Source: Oscillospiraceae bacterium (GTDB taxonomy: Bacteria > Bacillota > Clostridia > Oscillospirales > Oscillospiraceae). From it: 64,000 bases of DNA. Made by a program: the position numbers and the translations under genes. This document shows positions 26,263-33,575 of this stretch, in pieces (within the stretch, counting starts at the first letter, position 1; each line of letters begins with the position of its first letter). The stretch lies in contig JAFRIV010000031.1 in assembly GCA_017432615.1 (NCBI GenBank), forward strand, positions 1 to 64,000, written 5' to 3'. The notes below the pieces were generated by a model that did not search any database, was not told the origin of the DNA, and saw only the letters and a program-made list of their open reading frames with translations.

Positions 26263-27342
26263 ATGGCGTACATCACTTTAAAAGACATCAACAAGATCTA
26301 TCCGAATGGCTTTCATGCTGTACACAATTTCAACCTGGAAATTGAAAAAGGCGAGTTCATTGTCTTCGTTGGGAGCTCAGGTTGCGGCAAATCGACAACG
26401 CTCCGCATGATTGCCGGCCTGGAAGACATCAGCAAGGGTGACTTTCTGATCAACGGTCAGCGTGCCAATGAATGGGGGCCGCGTGAGCGTGAAGTCGCCA
26501 TGGTCTTCCAAAGCTATGCTCTTTATCCGCAGATGTCTGTCTATGACAACCTGGCGTACGGTCTGACGCTGCAGGGGGTGGATGAAGATGTAATAGAAGA
26601 GAAGGTATTAAAAACCGCAAAGATCCTCGGCCTGACGGACTATCTTGACCGTCTTCCGAGAGCCCTTTCGGGCGGCCAGCGGCAGCGTGTGGCCGTCGGC
26701 CGCGCCATTATCCGCAAAGTCGGTATCTTCCTCATGGATGAACCTCTCAGCAACCTGGATGCCAAGCAGCGTGTGACCATGCGCTCGGAAATCACCCAGA
26801 TCCATCGGGAGACCGGAGCAACCACCATTTACGTCACCCATGACCAGACGGAAGCCATGACGATGGCCGACCGCATTGTCGTTATGAAAGACGGATATAT
26901 CCAGCAGGTCGGTACCCCTTACGAGCTCTATTTCCATCCGGCAAACCTTTTCGTCGCCGGCTTCATCGGGGAGCCTCCTATGAACTTCATCCGCGGTAAA
27001 GTCACCGGCGGTGCGCTGCATTTCGGGGAAACGAAGCTTGATCTTTCAAAGAAGCTCGGCGCAAAGCTTTCCGAGTACGAGGGCAAAGAGCTTGTGTTCG
27101 GTTTCCGTCCGGAATCCATTGTTCTGGGGCAGCAGAAAGATGCCTATGTCGTTTCCTGCATGGTGGAGCTCACCGAAATGCTGGGCGACAATACCAATGT
27201 CTATATTACAGCCGGGGAAGATAAAGCGATCCTGAAAGTCGATCCTCACGACACCCCGGAAATTGACGCTCCGCTCACCTTCTCCATCCCCTATGAAAAC
27301 GTCTATCTCTTTGACGGGCATACGGAGAATGTCCTGGGCTGA
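26263..27342 (+). CDS. Sugar ABC importer ATPase (MsmX/UgpC type), copy 2
   Basis: 359 aa with Walker A GSSGCGKST, signature LSGGQRQRVAVGRA, Walker B IFLMDEPLSNLDAK and the C-terminal regulatory domain (GFRPESIV). Preceded by GGGAGG. Clearly paralogous to the ATPase at 19.7 kb but with a normal YPQM Q-loop. It may be the general-purpose ATPase, with copy 1 dedicated to this importer, or the two may form a heterodimer. Confidence 0.92.
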   Translation: MAYITLKDINKIYPNGFHAVHNFNLEIEKGEFIVFVGSSGCGKSTTLRMIAGLEDISKGDFLINGQRANEWGPREREVAMVFQSYALYPQMSVYDNLAYGLTLQGVDEDVIEEKVLKTAKILGLTDYLDRLPRALSGGQRQRVAVGRAIIRKVGIFLMDEPLSNLDAKQRVTMRSEITQIHRETGATTIYVTHDQTEAMTMADRIVVMKDGYIQQVGTPYELYFHPANLFVAGFIGEPPMNFIRGKVTGGALHFGETKLDLSKKLGAKLSEYEGKELVFGFRPESIVLGQQKDAYVVSCMVELTEMLGDNTNVYITAGEDKAILKVDPHDTPEIDAPLTFSIPYENVYLFDGHTENVLG

Positions 27343-27359
27343 TCCTTCTCCCCTGTTTT

Positions 27360-27397
27360 TCCGGCGCAGCATGGTTTTCATGCTGTGCCTTTTTTCT
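27360..27397 (+). terminator. Terminator of the pectin locus
   Basis: GGCGCAGCATG pairs with CATGCTGTGCC, followed by TTTTTT; it closes the 13.6-kb co-directional run. Confidence 0.85.
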
Positions 27398-27465
27398 GTC
27401 GTTTTTTCATCTGGAAAGCGATTTCACAATTTTTGCAATGTTTGTACATAGTTTGTTCATAAATT

Positions 27466-27507
27466 TTAGCACTCTCCTATTGACAGTGCTAAATTTTGTG
27501 CTATAAT
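27466..27507 (+). promoter_or_regulatory. CIRCE operator overlapping a SigA promoter (HrcA control of hsp20)
   Basis: TTAGCACTC-N9-CAGTGCTAA (27466-27492) matches the CIRCE consensus at all but one base. The -35 TTGACA (27480-27485) lies within it, and TATAAT follows at 27502-27507 after a 16-bp spacer. HrcA bound here would occlude RNA polymerase, making the Hsp20 gene heat-inducible. Confidence 0.9.
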
Positions 27508-27604
27508 AGTTCTCGAACAAAGGAAATAGAGATCGAATAAATGACCTCCTTCCCCTTGCTCAGGTAACGGTCAAAATTGGTAAAAATAAAAGGAGGCATG
27601 ACTT

Positions 27605-28051
27605 ATGTTACCGAGTATTTTTGGAGAGAGTTTGTTTGATGATTGGATGGATTTTCCGTTCAGGACCTTTTCCGGTGATGTGGATCACAAGCTGTACGGC
27701 AAGCATGCTGCACGCGTGATGAAAACCGACCTGAGGGAACATGACGAAGGCTATGAGCTTTCCATTGATCTCCCCGGTTTCAAGAAAGACCAGATCGATC
27801 TGCAGCTGCAAAACGGCTACCTGACGATCACCGCTTCCAAGGGCGTGGAAGAAGAGGAGAAAAACAAAAAAGGCAAGATCGTCCATCAGGAGCGTTATAC
27901 AGGTTCGATGAGCAGAAGCTTTTACATCGGTGAAAGCCTTACGGAAGAAGATGTGAAAGCCAAATTTGAAGACGGTGTTTTGACGCTCGACTTCCCGAAG
28001 GAAAAAGCGATCAAACTCCCCGAGCGCAAGACCATCCAGATAGAGGGATGA
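27605..28051 (+). CDS. Hsp20/alpha-crystallin small heat-shock protein
   Basis: 148 aa, start eight bases after AAAGGAGG. The alpha-crystallin core (about 38-135) shows LSIDLPGFKKDQIDLQ, YTGSMSRSFYIGE and the GVLTLDFPKE strand. Bacterial Hsp20 proteins are ATP-independent holdases that bind unfolding proteins. Regulation by HrcA is indicated by the CIRCE element upstream. Confidence 0.95.
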   Translation: MLPSIFGESLFDDWMDFPFRTFSGDVDHKLYGKHAARVMKTDLREHDEGYELSIDLPGFKKDQIDLQLQNGYLTITASKGVEEEEKNKKGKIVHQERYTGSMSRSFYIGESLTEEDVKAKFEDGVLTLDFPKEKAIKLPERKTIQIEG

Positions 28052-28094
28052 TCCTTCTTCCGACAGGATCCTGTCCTGATCCATAATAAACGTC

Positions 28095-28132
28095 AACAGC
28101 GGTTCCCTGCAAAAGGGAGCCGCTGTTTTTCC
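28095..28132 (+). terminator. Terminator after hsp20
   Basis: AACAGCGG-T-TCCCT pairs with AGGGA-G-CCGCTGTT, followed by TTTTCC. Confidence 0.85.
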
Positions 28133-28235
28133 GTTCAGGCATGCGCTGTGAGCGCATCCGTATCTCTCTGTTCCTTATCTTTTTTCTTTCCGCAGCGCCT
28201 TGTTTCTGTTTTGTAACCGAAATTCCGAAAACGGA

Positions 28236-28271
28236 GGGATAGTTGGGAAAGCTGGGATAGTAGGGAAAGTT
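28236..28271. repeat. 18-bp tandem repeat, two copies
   Basis: GGGATAGTTGGGAAAGCT then GGGATAGTAGGGAAAGTT, directly adjacent, in the gap between the convergent hsp20 and dipeptidase genes. Confidence 0.6.
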
Positions 28272-28340
28272 GATTATTCGTCCATTCAGGTCTGCAGACG
28301 CCTTTCTCCGGGAATGCGGGATCTGATCCGGCACTGCTGC

Positions 28341-29000
28341 TTATCGCTTCAAATATTCTGAAGCGACGGGAAACGCAAAGTAGGTATCCGGGTATGGCTC
28401 ATTTTCCAGGGAGAAATGCCACCATTCGCAGCCTAAGGGCTGAAAGCCGTTGCGGATCATCACCTGCTGCAGATGCATCCGGTTTTCATATTGCTCCTCC
28501 GATATGCCCCGGTAATCCGGATGGGATACCTCGCTGAACAGATCAAAGGGGCTCCCCATGTCCACTTCCTTCCCGGTCTTCATATCCAGCAGCGTCAGAT
28601 CCACCGCACTTCCCCGGCTGTGGCTGGACTGCCTGGCAATATATCCTTTGGCAAACAGTTCCTGCTTCTCCAGATCCGGATAAAAGTAAGGTTTCATCCG
28701 GATATCCTGATCTTCGATCCCCCACAAGACAAAGTGCTTTACCGCGCACATCGGCCGGTAGGCATCAAATATCTTCAGCCGGTATCCTTGTACGATCAGC
28801 TCTTTGCTGGCGGATTTCAGTGCCCGCGCAGCTTCCTTCGTCAGCAGTGCACAGGGTTCTTCGTACCCATCGATCCGCTCTCCGATAAAGTTGTAGGTAG
28901 AATAGTACCGGATCTCCTGTACAATATCCGGCACATAATCCGCCAGCAGCACAAAGCCTGACGGATCCATCTGTACATCGTTTCTGTCTGCCGTTTTCAT
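28341..29000 (-). CDS. D-alanyl-D-alanine dipeptidase (VanX/DdpX, M15 family)
   Basis: 219 aa. The zinc site is complete: SSHSRGSAVDL near residue 125 (SxHxxGxAxD) and EWWHF near 190. The IFDAYRPM motif and the YADTY-like ending also fit. Cleaves D-Ala-D-Ala dipeptide, either for cell-wall turnover and nutrition or, in van clusters, vancomycin resistance. No vanH or vanA homologue is nearby, so a recycling role is likelier. Confidence 0.9.
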   Translation of the reverse strand: MKTADRNDVQMDPSGFVLLADYVPDIVQEIRYYSTYNFIGERIDGYEEPCALLTKEAARALKSASKELIVQGYRLKIFDAYRPMCAVKHFVLWGIEDQDIRMKPYFYPDLEKQELFAKGYIARQSSHSRGSAVDLTLLDMKTGKEVDMGSPFDLFSEVSHPDYRGISEEQYENRMHLQQVMIRNGFQPLGCEWWHFSLENEPYPDTYFAFPVASEYLKR

Positions 29001-29155
29001 GCTGCTCTCCCCCTCCTTTATGATTATCTCCGAAGGCCTTCCGCCGTCCGCCCTTTTCTTGCCGTATGAAATATCATATCACTTCCCGCCGGATATTTCA
29101 AACATACGCTGCCTAACAGGGCGGGAAAAATATTTGCCGACCGGGAAAAAAGTGC

Positions 29156-29184
29156 TTGACAGAATAAAGTTCTTGTGTTATTGT
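29156..29184 (+). promoter_or_regulatory. Promoter of the GntR/ABC operon
   Basis: TTGACA (29156-29161), 17-bp spacer, TATTGT (29179-29184). Just downstream, the repeats CTAATC, TTAATAC and TTAATAC give likely binding sites for the encoded GntR protein. Confidence 0.7.
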
Positions 29185-29222
29185 ACTAATCGCTTAATAC
29201 ATTAATACAAAGGAGGGGCTGG

Positions 29223-29591
29223 ATGGATTTTAATCTGAAAGACGCCCGGCCGATCTGGCAGCAGCTGGCAGAAGAGATGACGACGAGCATCGTCACCGGG
29301 GAATTTCCCCCGGGTTCCCGTTTTCCTTCCGTTCGGGATCTTGCCGTGCAGGCCGGGGTAAATCCCAACACGATGCAGCGGTCTCTTGCCCGTCTGGAAG
29401 AAACCGGGCTTCTGATTACCGAGCGCACTGCCGGCCGCAGTGTGACTACCGATGAAGCTGCCATTCAGGCGATGCGGCAGCAGCTTGCCGAATCAAAATT
29501 GAAGGAATATCTTGAAGAGATGAAGAAGCTCGGTTTCAGCGCCGAGGAAGCGGCGCTTCTTACTGCGAGCTACGGAAAGGAAACAACATGA
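29223..29591 (+). CDS. GntR-family regulator, YtrA type
   Basis: 122 aa: a winged-helix domain (about 10-75, FPSVRDLAVQAGVNPNTMQR) and only a short C-terminal helix, the YtrA subfamily pattern. Such proteins repress their own ABC operon and respond to cell-wall antibiotics or effectors. Preceded by AAAGGAGG; its stop overlaps the ABC ATPase start. Confidence 0.9.
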   Translation: MDFNLKDARPIWQQLAEEMTTSIVTGEFPPGSRFPSVRDLAVQAGVNPNTMQRSLARLEETGLLITERTAGRSVTTDEAAIQAMRQQLAESKLKEYLEEMKKLGFSAEEAALLTASYGKETT

Positions 29592-30310
29592 CAAACGAAC
29601 TGGTATCCTGCAGTGCGCTGTGCCGCACTTTTGGCTCCCTGAAAGCCCTGGACGATCTGGACCTGACGCTGAAGCGCGGCCGTATTGTCGGTCTGGCGGC
29701 ACCGAATGGTGCGGGTAAGACCACCCTGATCAAGATTCTGGCGGGGATCCTGCAGCCCACTTCCGGGTCTGCCCTGATTGACGGTCGCTCTCCCGGCGTC
29801 TATACCAAATCCATCACCTCCTATATGCCGGATCGTCCGAGCTTTGCCGAATGGATGAAGGTACAGGATGCTCTGGATCTTTTCTCCGACTTTTATGCCG
29901 ACTTCGATCTTACGAAAGCCGGGGAGATCTGCAGGATCCTGCAGCTGGACCCTGCCGCCCGCATCCGGACGCTCTCCAAAGGCACGAAGGAAAAGCTCCA
30001 GCTGATGCTGGTAATGAGTCGAAATGCCCAGCTTTATCTGCTGGATGAACCGATTGCGGGAGTCGATCCCGCCGCCCGGGATTTTATCCTGCATACGATT
30101 GTCGCAGGTTATAACGAAAACGGCACCGTGCTGATCTCCACCCATCTGATCACCGATGTGGAGAAGCTCCTGGATGAGGTGGTCTTCCTGCAGGAGGGCA
30201 GGCTGCTGCTCCATCGCTCTGCCGATGAGATCCGTGAAGCAGAGGGCAAATCGATTGATGAATATTTCCGCGAACTGTTCCGCTTTGAAGCATGGAAAGG
30301 AGAAAACTGA
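29588..30310 (+). CDS. ABC transporter ATPase (YtrB-like)
   Basis: 240 aa. Walker A is APNGAGKTT (Ala in place of the first Gly), the signature is LSKGTKEKLQLML rather than LSGGQ, and Walker B is LYLLDEPIAGVD. These deviations are normal in the YtrB/BcrA group. Pairs with the permease that follows 3 bp later. Confidence 0.9.
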   Translation: MTNELVSCSALCRTFGSLKALDDLDLTLKRGRIVGLAAPNGAGKTTLIKILAGILQPTSGSALIDGRSPGVYTKSITSYMPDRPSFAEWMKVQDALDLFSDFYADFDLTKAGEICRILQLDPAARIRTLSKGTKEKLQLMLVMSRNAQLYLLDEPIAGVDPAARDFILHTIVAGYNENGTVLISTHLITDVEKLLDEVVFLQEGRLLLHRSADEIREAEGKSIDEYFRELFRFEAWKGEN

Positions 30311-30313
30311 ATC

Positions 30314-31126
30314 ATGTTTGCGAAACTGATGAAATACGAATGGAAGGACAGTATGCGTGTCTTTCTGCCCCTCTGGGGCGCCACAGTCGCTCTCGGAGCT
30401 GTCAATGGTTTTACCATGGGTTCCGAGGTGAGTCTCCGCAATCCGATGCTCAATTTTATCGTTCAGATCCTCCCGGCGCTTCTCCTGTTCGGTCTCAGCT
30501 TCGGGATGTTTGTCGTGGCTTTTGTGCTGATTATCCGCCGCTTTTATAACGGCCTGCTGGGAGACGGCGGCATTCTGTCCTTCACCCTTCCCGTCACGGC
30601 AGCCCAGCATCTCGCCGCAAAACTCCTGATGGCACTGATCATGCTTGTCGGGTGCGTTCTGGCCGGTTTACTGGCTTCCGTTGTTCTCATCGCCATTCGC
30701 GGCGATCTCGGCCGCGTGAAAGAACTCTTTCTCATGCTCCGCAGCCAGCTGGACGGTTATCGCTTCACCGTGCCTGTCATCATAGAGATGCTCCTGTTTT
30801 GTCTTCTCGCCGCCGCCTTTTCTGTACTTCGCCTGTATTCCGGCATGGCGATCGGGCATCTTTTCCGCACGCACAGGGCGCTGTGGTCCGTTGCGGCAGT
30901 GCTTGTCATGGGCTGGATCTTCAACTACCTGACGATACAGTCCGGAAAGATCCTCTACAATATCGCTGAGCGTACGCCGCAGTACTGGAACATTGATTCG
31001 TTCTCTGCCCTGCTGGATCGTCTTCCGCTCTTTCTCGGCATCGGTATTGGCGGCTTTCTGCTCGGCAGTGTGCTGCTCTGGCTGCTCACCCATTATATTC
31101 TCGGTCGAAAACTGAATATTCTTTAA
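30314..31126 (+). CDS. ABC transporter permease, six-pass
   Basis: 270 aa with about six hydrophobic helices (near 15-40, 50-75, 95-125, 155-180, 190-212, 235-262). No conserved motif beyond topology. It is the membrane partner of the ATPase and is predicted to export or sense an antimicrobial compound. Confidence 0.8.
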   Translation: MFAKLMKYEWKDSMRVFLPLWGATVALGAVNGFTMGSEVSLRNPMLNFIVQILPALLLFGLSFGMFVVAFVLIIRRFYNGLLGDGGILSFTLPVTAAQHLAAKLLMALIMLVGCVLAGLLASVVLIAIRGDLGRVKELFLMLRSQLDGYRFTVPVIIEMLLFCLLAAAFSVLRLYSGMAIGHLFRTHRALWSVAAVLVMGWIFNYLTIQSGKILYNIAERTPQYWNIDSFSALLDRLPLFLGIGIGGFLLGSVLLWLLTHYILGRKLNIL

Positions 31127-31200
31127 AAAACTTTTGTCCGTTTCCTCTGTCATCCGTACTTTAAGAGTGTAAGGACCTTACACGAAAGAAGGAAACCCAA

Positions 31201-31761
31201 TTGGAAGATACTGAAATCATCGACCTGTATTTTGCCCGCTCCGAAGACGCCATCCGCGAAACGGCTGACAAGTACGGTGCCTATCTGCATACCATTGCCT
31301 ATCATATCCTTCACCGGGAAGAAGATACGGAAGAGGTTCTCAGCGATACCTATCTCGGCACATGGAATGCAATTCCGCCGGAAAAGCCGCGTGTTCTTCG
31401 CCATTTTCTCAGCCGCATTACCAGAAATCTCTCCTTCAAGCGGTTGGAATATCTCGGTGCAGCATGCCGTTCGGCAGAAACCGTTGAACTGCTGTCCGAG
31501 CTGGAGGCCTGCCTGCCCGACCCTCGTGCCGATATAGAGCGGCATCTGGACGCGCAGACGGTCTCTCAAGTCCTGAACCGCTTTCTCGGCAGTGTCAATG
31601 CGCTGGAAGCCGCCGTCTTCGTCTCCCGTTATTATTATGCCATGACAGTGAAAGATGTTGCTGAAAAATATGCCTTGCCGGAAAGGCGCGTCAAATATAT
31701 CCTGAAGTGTCTGCGGGAAGAATTGCGAAAGCGCCTTATGAAGGAGGGGATCGGCGTATGA
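31201..31761 (+). CDS. RNA polymerase sigma factor, ECF type
   Basis: 186 aa, TTG start after AGAAGGAAA. Region 2 reads HTIAYHILHREEDTEEVLSD, and region 4 (about 120-180) has YYYAMTVKDVAEKYALPER and VKYILKCLREELRKRL. Its stop overlaps the start of the next gene, a membrane protein that fits an anti-sigma role. A regulon cannot be inferred. Confidence 0.88.
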   Translation: MEDTEIIDLYFARSEDAIRETADKYGAYLHTIAYHILHREEDTEEVLSDTYLGTWNAIPPEKPRVLRHFLSRITRNLSFKRLEYLGAACRSAETVELLSELEACLPDPRADIERHLDAQTVSQVLNRFLGSVNALEAAVFVSRYYYAMTVKDVAEKYALPERRVKYILKCLREELRKRLMKEGIGV

Positions 31762-32594
31762 AGGATCTCATAAATGAAGCGGTCGGTCTGATCGATGATC
31801 AGTATCTTTCTCTCACGGAAAAACCTGCAGAGGAGATACTTGAAATGTCAAAACATCAGAAAAGCATTGTTTCTGTTCGTAAATTTGCGCGTACCGTGCT
31901 GCTCGCCGCTGTTCTTGTCAGCCTTTTGACCGTTACCGCGTTTGCTTCCGGCATATTTTCCCTCGACAAACGCCCTGCCGCCTCGGATGAGACGTATACC
32001 ATCCATTGGGGAGACTCGGAATGGGGTTCCGGCGGTTCCATCACCTGGAAGGATCTGAAATATGTTTTCAAATTTGACGGTCCGGACGCCTGCAAAGAAG
32101 TCCGCTTCAAACCGGGCTGGCTTCCCTTTGAGCCGAATCCCCTGATGAACAGCTGGAGTCAGGATGAGGACGGGTGGTATTCCCGCCTGGTCTCGGAAGG
32201 GGCGGATGAGGTAGACAGCATGTCTTCCAATTATCAGCCCTACAGGGTGGAAACCTATTATGCCTCCCGGTTTTACAACGACGGCGCTATGCTCCTTATG
32301 TACCAAACGCCGGAGGAGATCACTGAGGAACAGTGGGGAGATTTGAAAGTGCTCCGTTTCCATGCTTATCAGGATCTCCCGGCAAACGATTATACGGAAG
32401 CGCGTCATCTGGATTATTATTTTGTGATCCTGTTCAGTGAAGCCGACGGGTGGATCACGGTTGTCTCGGGCACTTCGGATATGGACACCGTTGCACATGT
32501 TGCCAAAGAGCTTTCATTTAAAGAAACCGGGAACATCCTGAAAAGCTCCGATTTTGAAAATAACGCCGTTTTTATTGACGTCGGCCAGGGGTGA
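31758..32594 (+). CDS. Membrane-anchored anti-sigma-like protein (DUF4367-type)
   Basis: 278 aa from ATG 31758. A short cytoplasmic part (1-45) precedes one transmembrane helix (about 48-70, VLLAAVLVSLLTVTAFASGI), then an extracellular domain of about 200 aa. The last part resembles the DUF4367 sensor fold. Overlap with the sigma gene (ATGA) supports an anti-sigma/sensor function. Confidence 0.75.
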   Translation: MKDLINEAVGLIDDQYLSLTEKPAEEILEMSKHQKSIVSVRKFARTVLLAAVLVSLLTVTAFASGIFSLDKRPAASDETYTIHWGDSEWGSGGSITWKDLKYVFKFDGPDACKEVRFKPGWLPFEPNPLMNSWSQDEDGWYSRLVSEGADEVDSMSSNYQPYRVETYYASRFYNDGAMLLMYQTPEEITEEQWGDLKVLRFHAYQDLPANDYTEARHLDYYFVILFSEADGWITVVSGTSDMDTVAHVAKELSFKETGNILKSSDFENNAVFIDVGQG

Positions 32595-32611
32595 TTCCCT
32601 TCCCTGTTCTT

Positions 32612-32646
32612 CTCCGCTTTCTGAAAAGGAAGCGGAGTTTTTTGTC
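32612..32646 (+). terminator. Terminator after the sigma/anti-sigma pair
   Basis: CTCCGCTT pairs with AAGCGGAG, followed by TTTTTTG. Confidence 0.85.
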
Positions 32647-32707
32647 TCCTTGTATTTCTTCCGGAAATAGTGTAAAATGGAAAAAAACAGCTAAAGGAGG
32701 CTCCGTT

Positions 32708-33553
32708 GTGAAACAGATCAGCCTTGAAGCATTGATAAAAGAGGAAGAAGAAAAACTTCTTAACCAGCTCCGTGCAGATGACATGGTGGATAAAAACCGT
32801 CTCCAGAGTGTTTCCCGTCTGCAGGATGCCCTCAGCCGCGCTCTGCTCCGCTATAATGCGGCCTGCTCCGGTGACGGAATGCGTCAGGCTGTGGCAGACA
32901 GTGTAACGGCGCCGGCACTGGATATGGCCGGTCTTTTGCTCTCCGGTACTGCGGAAAAAGAAATTTCAAAACGCCCTGTCCGTTCCTGGGCTGTTGCCGC
33001 GCTTCTCTCGGCGGTGGTGTGCGTTCTGGCCGGGGCACTGATTTTTCCCCGCTCTTATGAGGGGGGCTGTATCCTCATGGCCCTTGCCGCCGTCGCTGCT
33101 TTTCTGTCGGGTCGGCTGTGGTACGGGGAGCGTGAAGTGCAGATCCGTGCCGGCATTGACGCGGATGTTGTATGGAAAAATATTGATCGTGCAGCAGGCA
33201 CAATGGATCGTAAAATTGAAGCGCTCTGTCTTCTGGTGGAACAGTCCATCACAGACGCGCAAAACGCCCCGGCTTCTTCTGTCAGCGCACAGTTCGATGC
33301 CGACCGTTTAAAACTGATCAGCGACCTTCTGGAGGCGCTTTATGCAGACAACGGTTCTCTTGCCCTGCAGCAGCTGAAAAAGCTTCGTCCGTATTTACGG
33401 TCCCGCGGTATCGATGTTGTGGACTATGCCCCGGAATATGAAGACATGTTTGAGTTGTTGCCGACGAAGATGTCCCCCGCAACGCTCCGTCCTGCACTCT
33501 GCAGCGGAGAAAAGCTTCTCCTTGCAGGCCGCGCAACGCGGCCGTCCGCTTAA
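32708..33553 (+). CDS. Unknown two-helix membrane protein, partner of the Hsp70-like ATPase
   Basis: 281 aa from GTG 32708, preceded by AAAGGAGG; codons upstream belong to the terminator. A charged, coiled-coil-like N-terminus (about 8-50) leads to two membrane helices (about 95-113 and 118-135). A cytoplasmic C-terminal part has helical repeats ending in LQQLKKLRPYLRSRGIDV. It ends 22 bp before the Hsp70-like gene and is likely its partner. No family recognised. Confidence 0.75.
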   Translation: MKQISLEALIKEEEEKLLNQLRADDMVDKNRLQSVSRLQDALSRALLRYNAACSGDGMRQAVADSVTAPALDMAGLLLSGTAEKEISKRPVRSWAVAALLSAVVCVLAGALIFPRSYEGGCILMALAAVAAFLSGRLWYGEREVQIRAGIDADVVWKNIDRAAGTMDRKIEALCLLVEQSITDAQNAPASSVSAQFDADRLKLISDLLEALYADNGSLALQQLKKLRPYLRSRGIDVVDYAPEYEDMFELLPTKMSPATLRPALCSGEKLLLAGRATRPSA

Positions 33554-33575
33554 TGCCAGGCTGGAGGATCAAAAA

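Noticed and set aside
28236-28271. CRISPR-like or regulatory direct repeat
   Set aside because: Only two adjacent imperfect copies in a convergent gap; reported only as a simple tandem repeat.
28341-29000. Vancomycin-resistance cluster
   Set aside because: A VanX-like dipeptidase occurs alone; no vanH, vanA or VanRS homologue is nearby.
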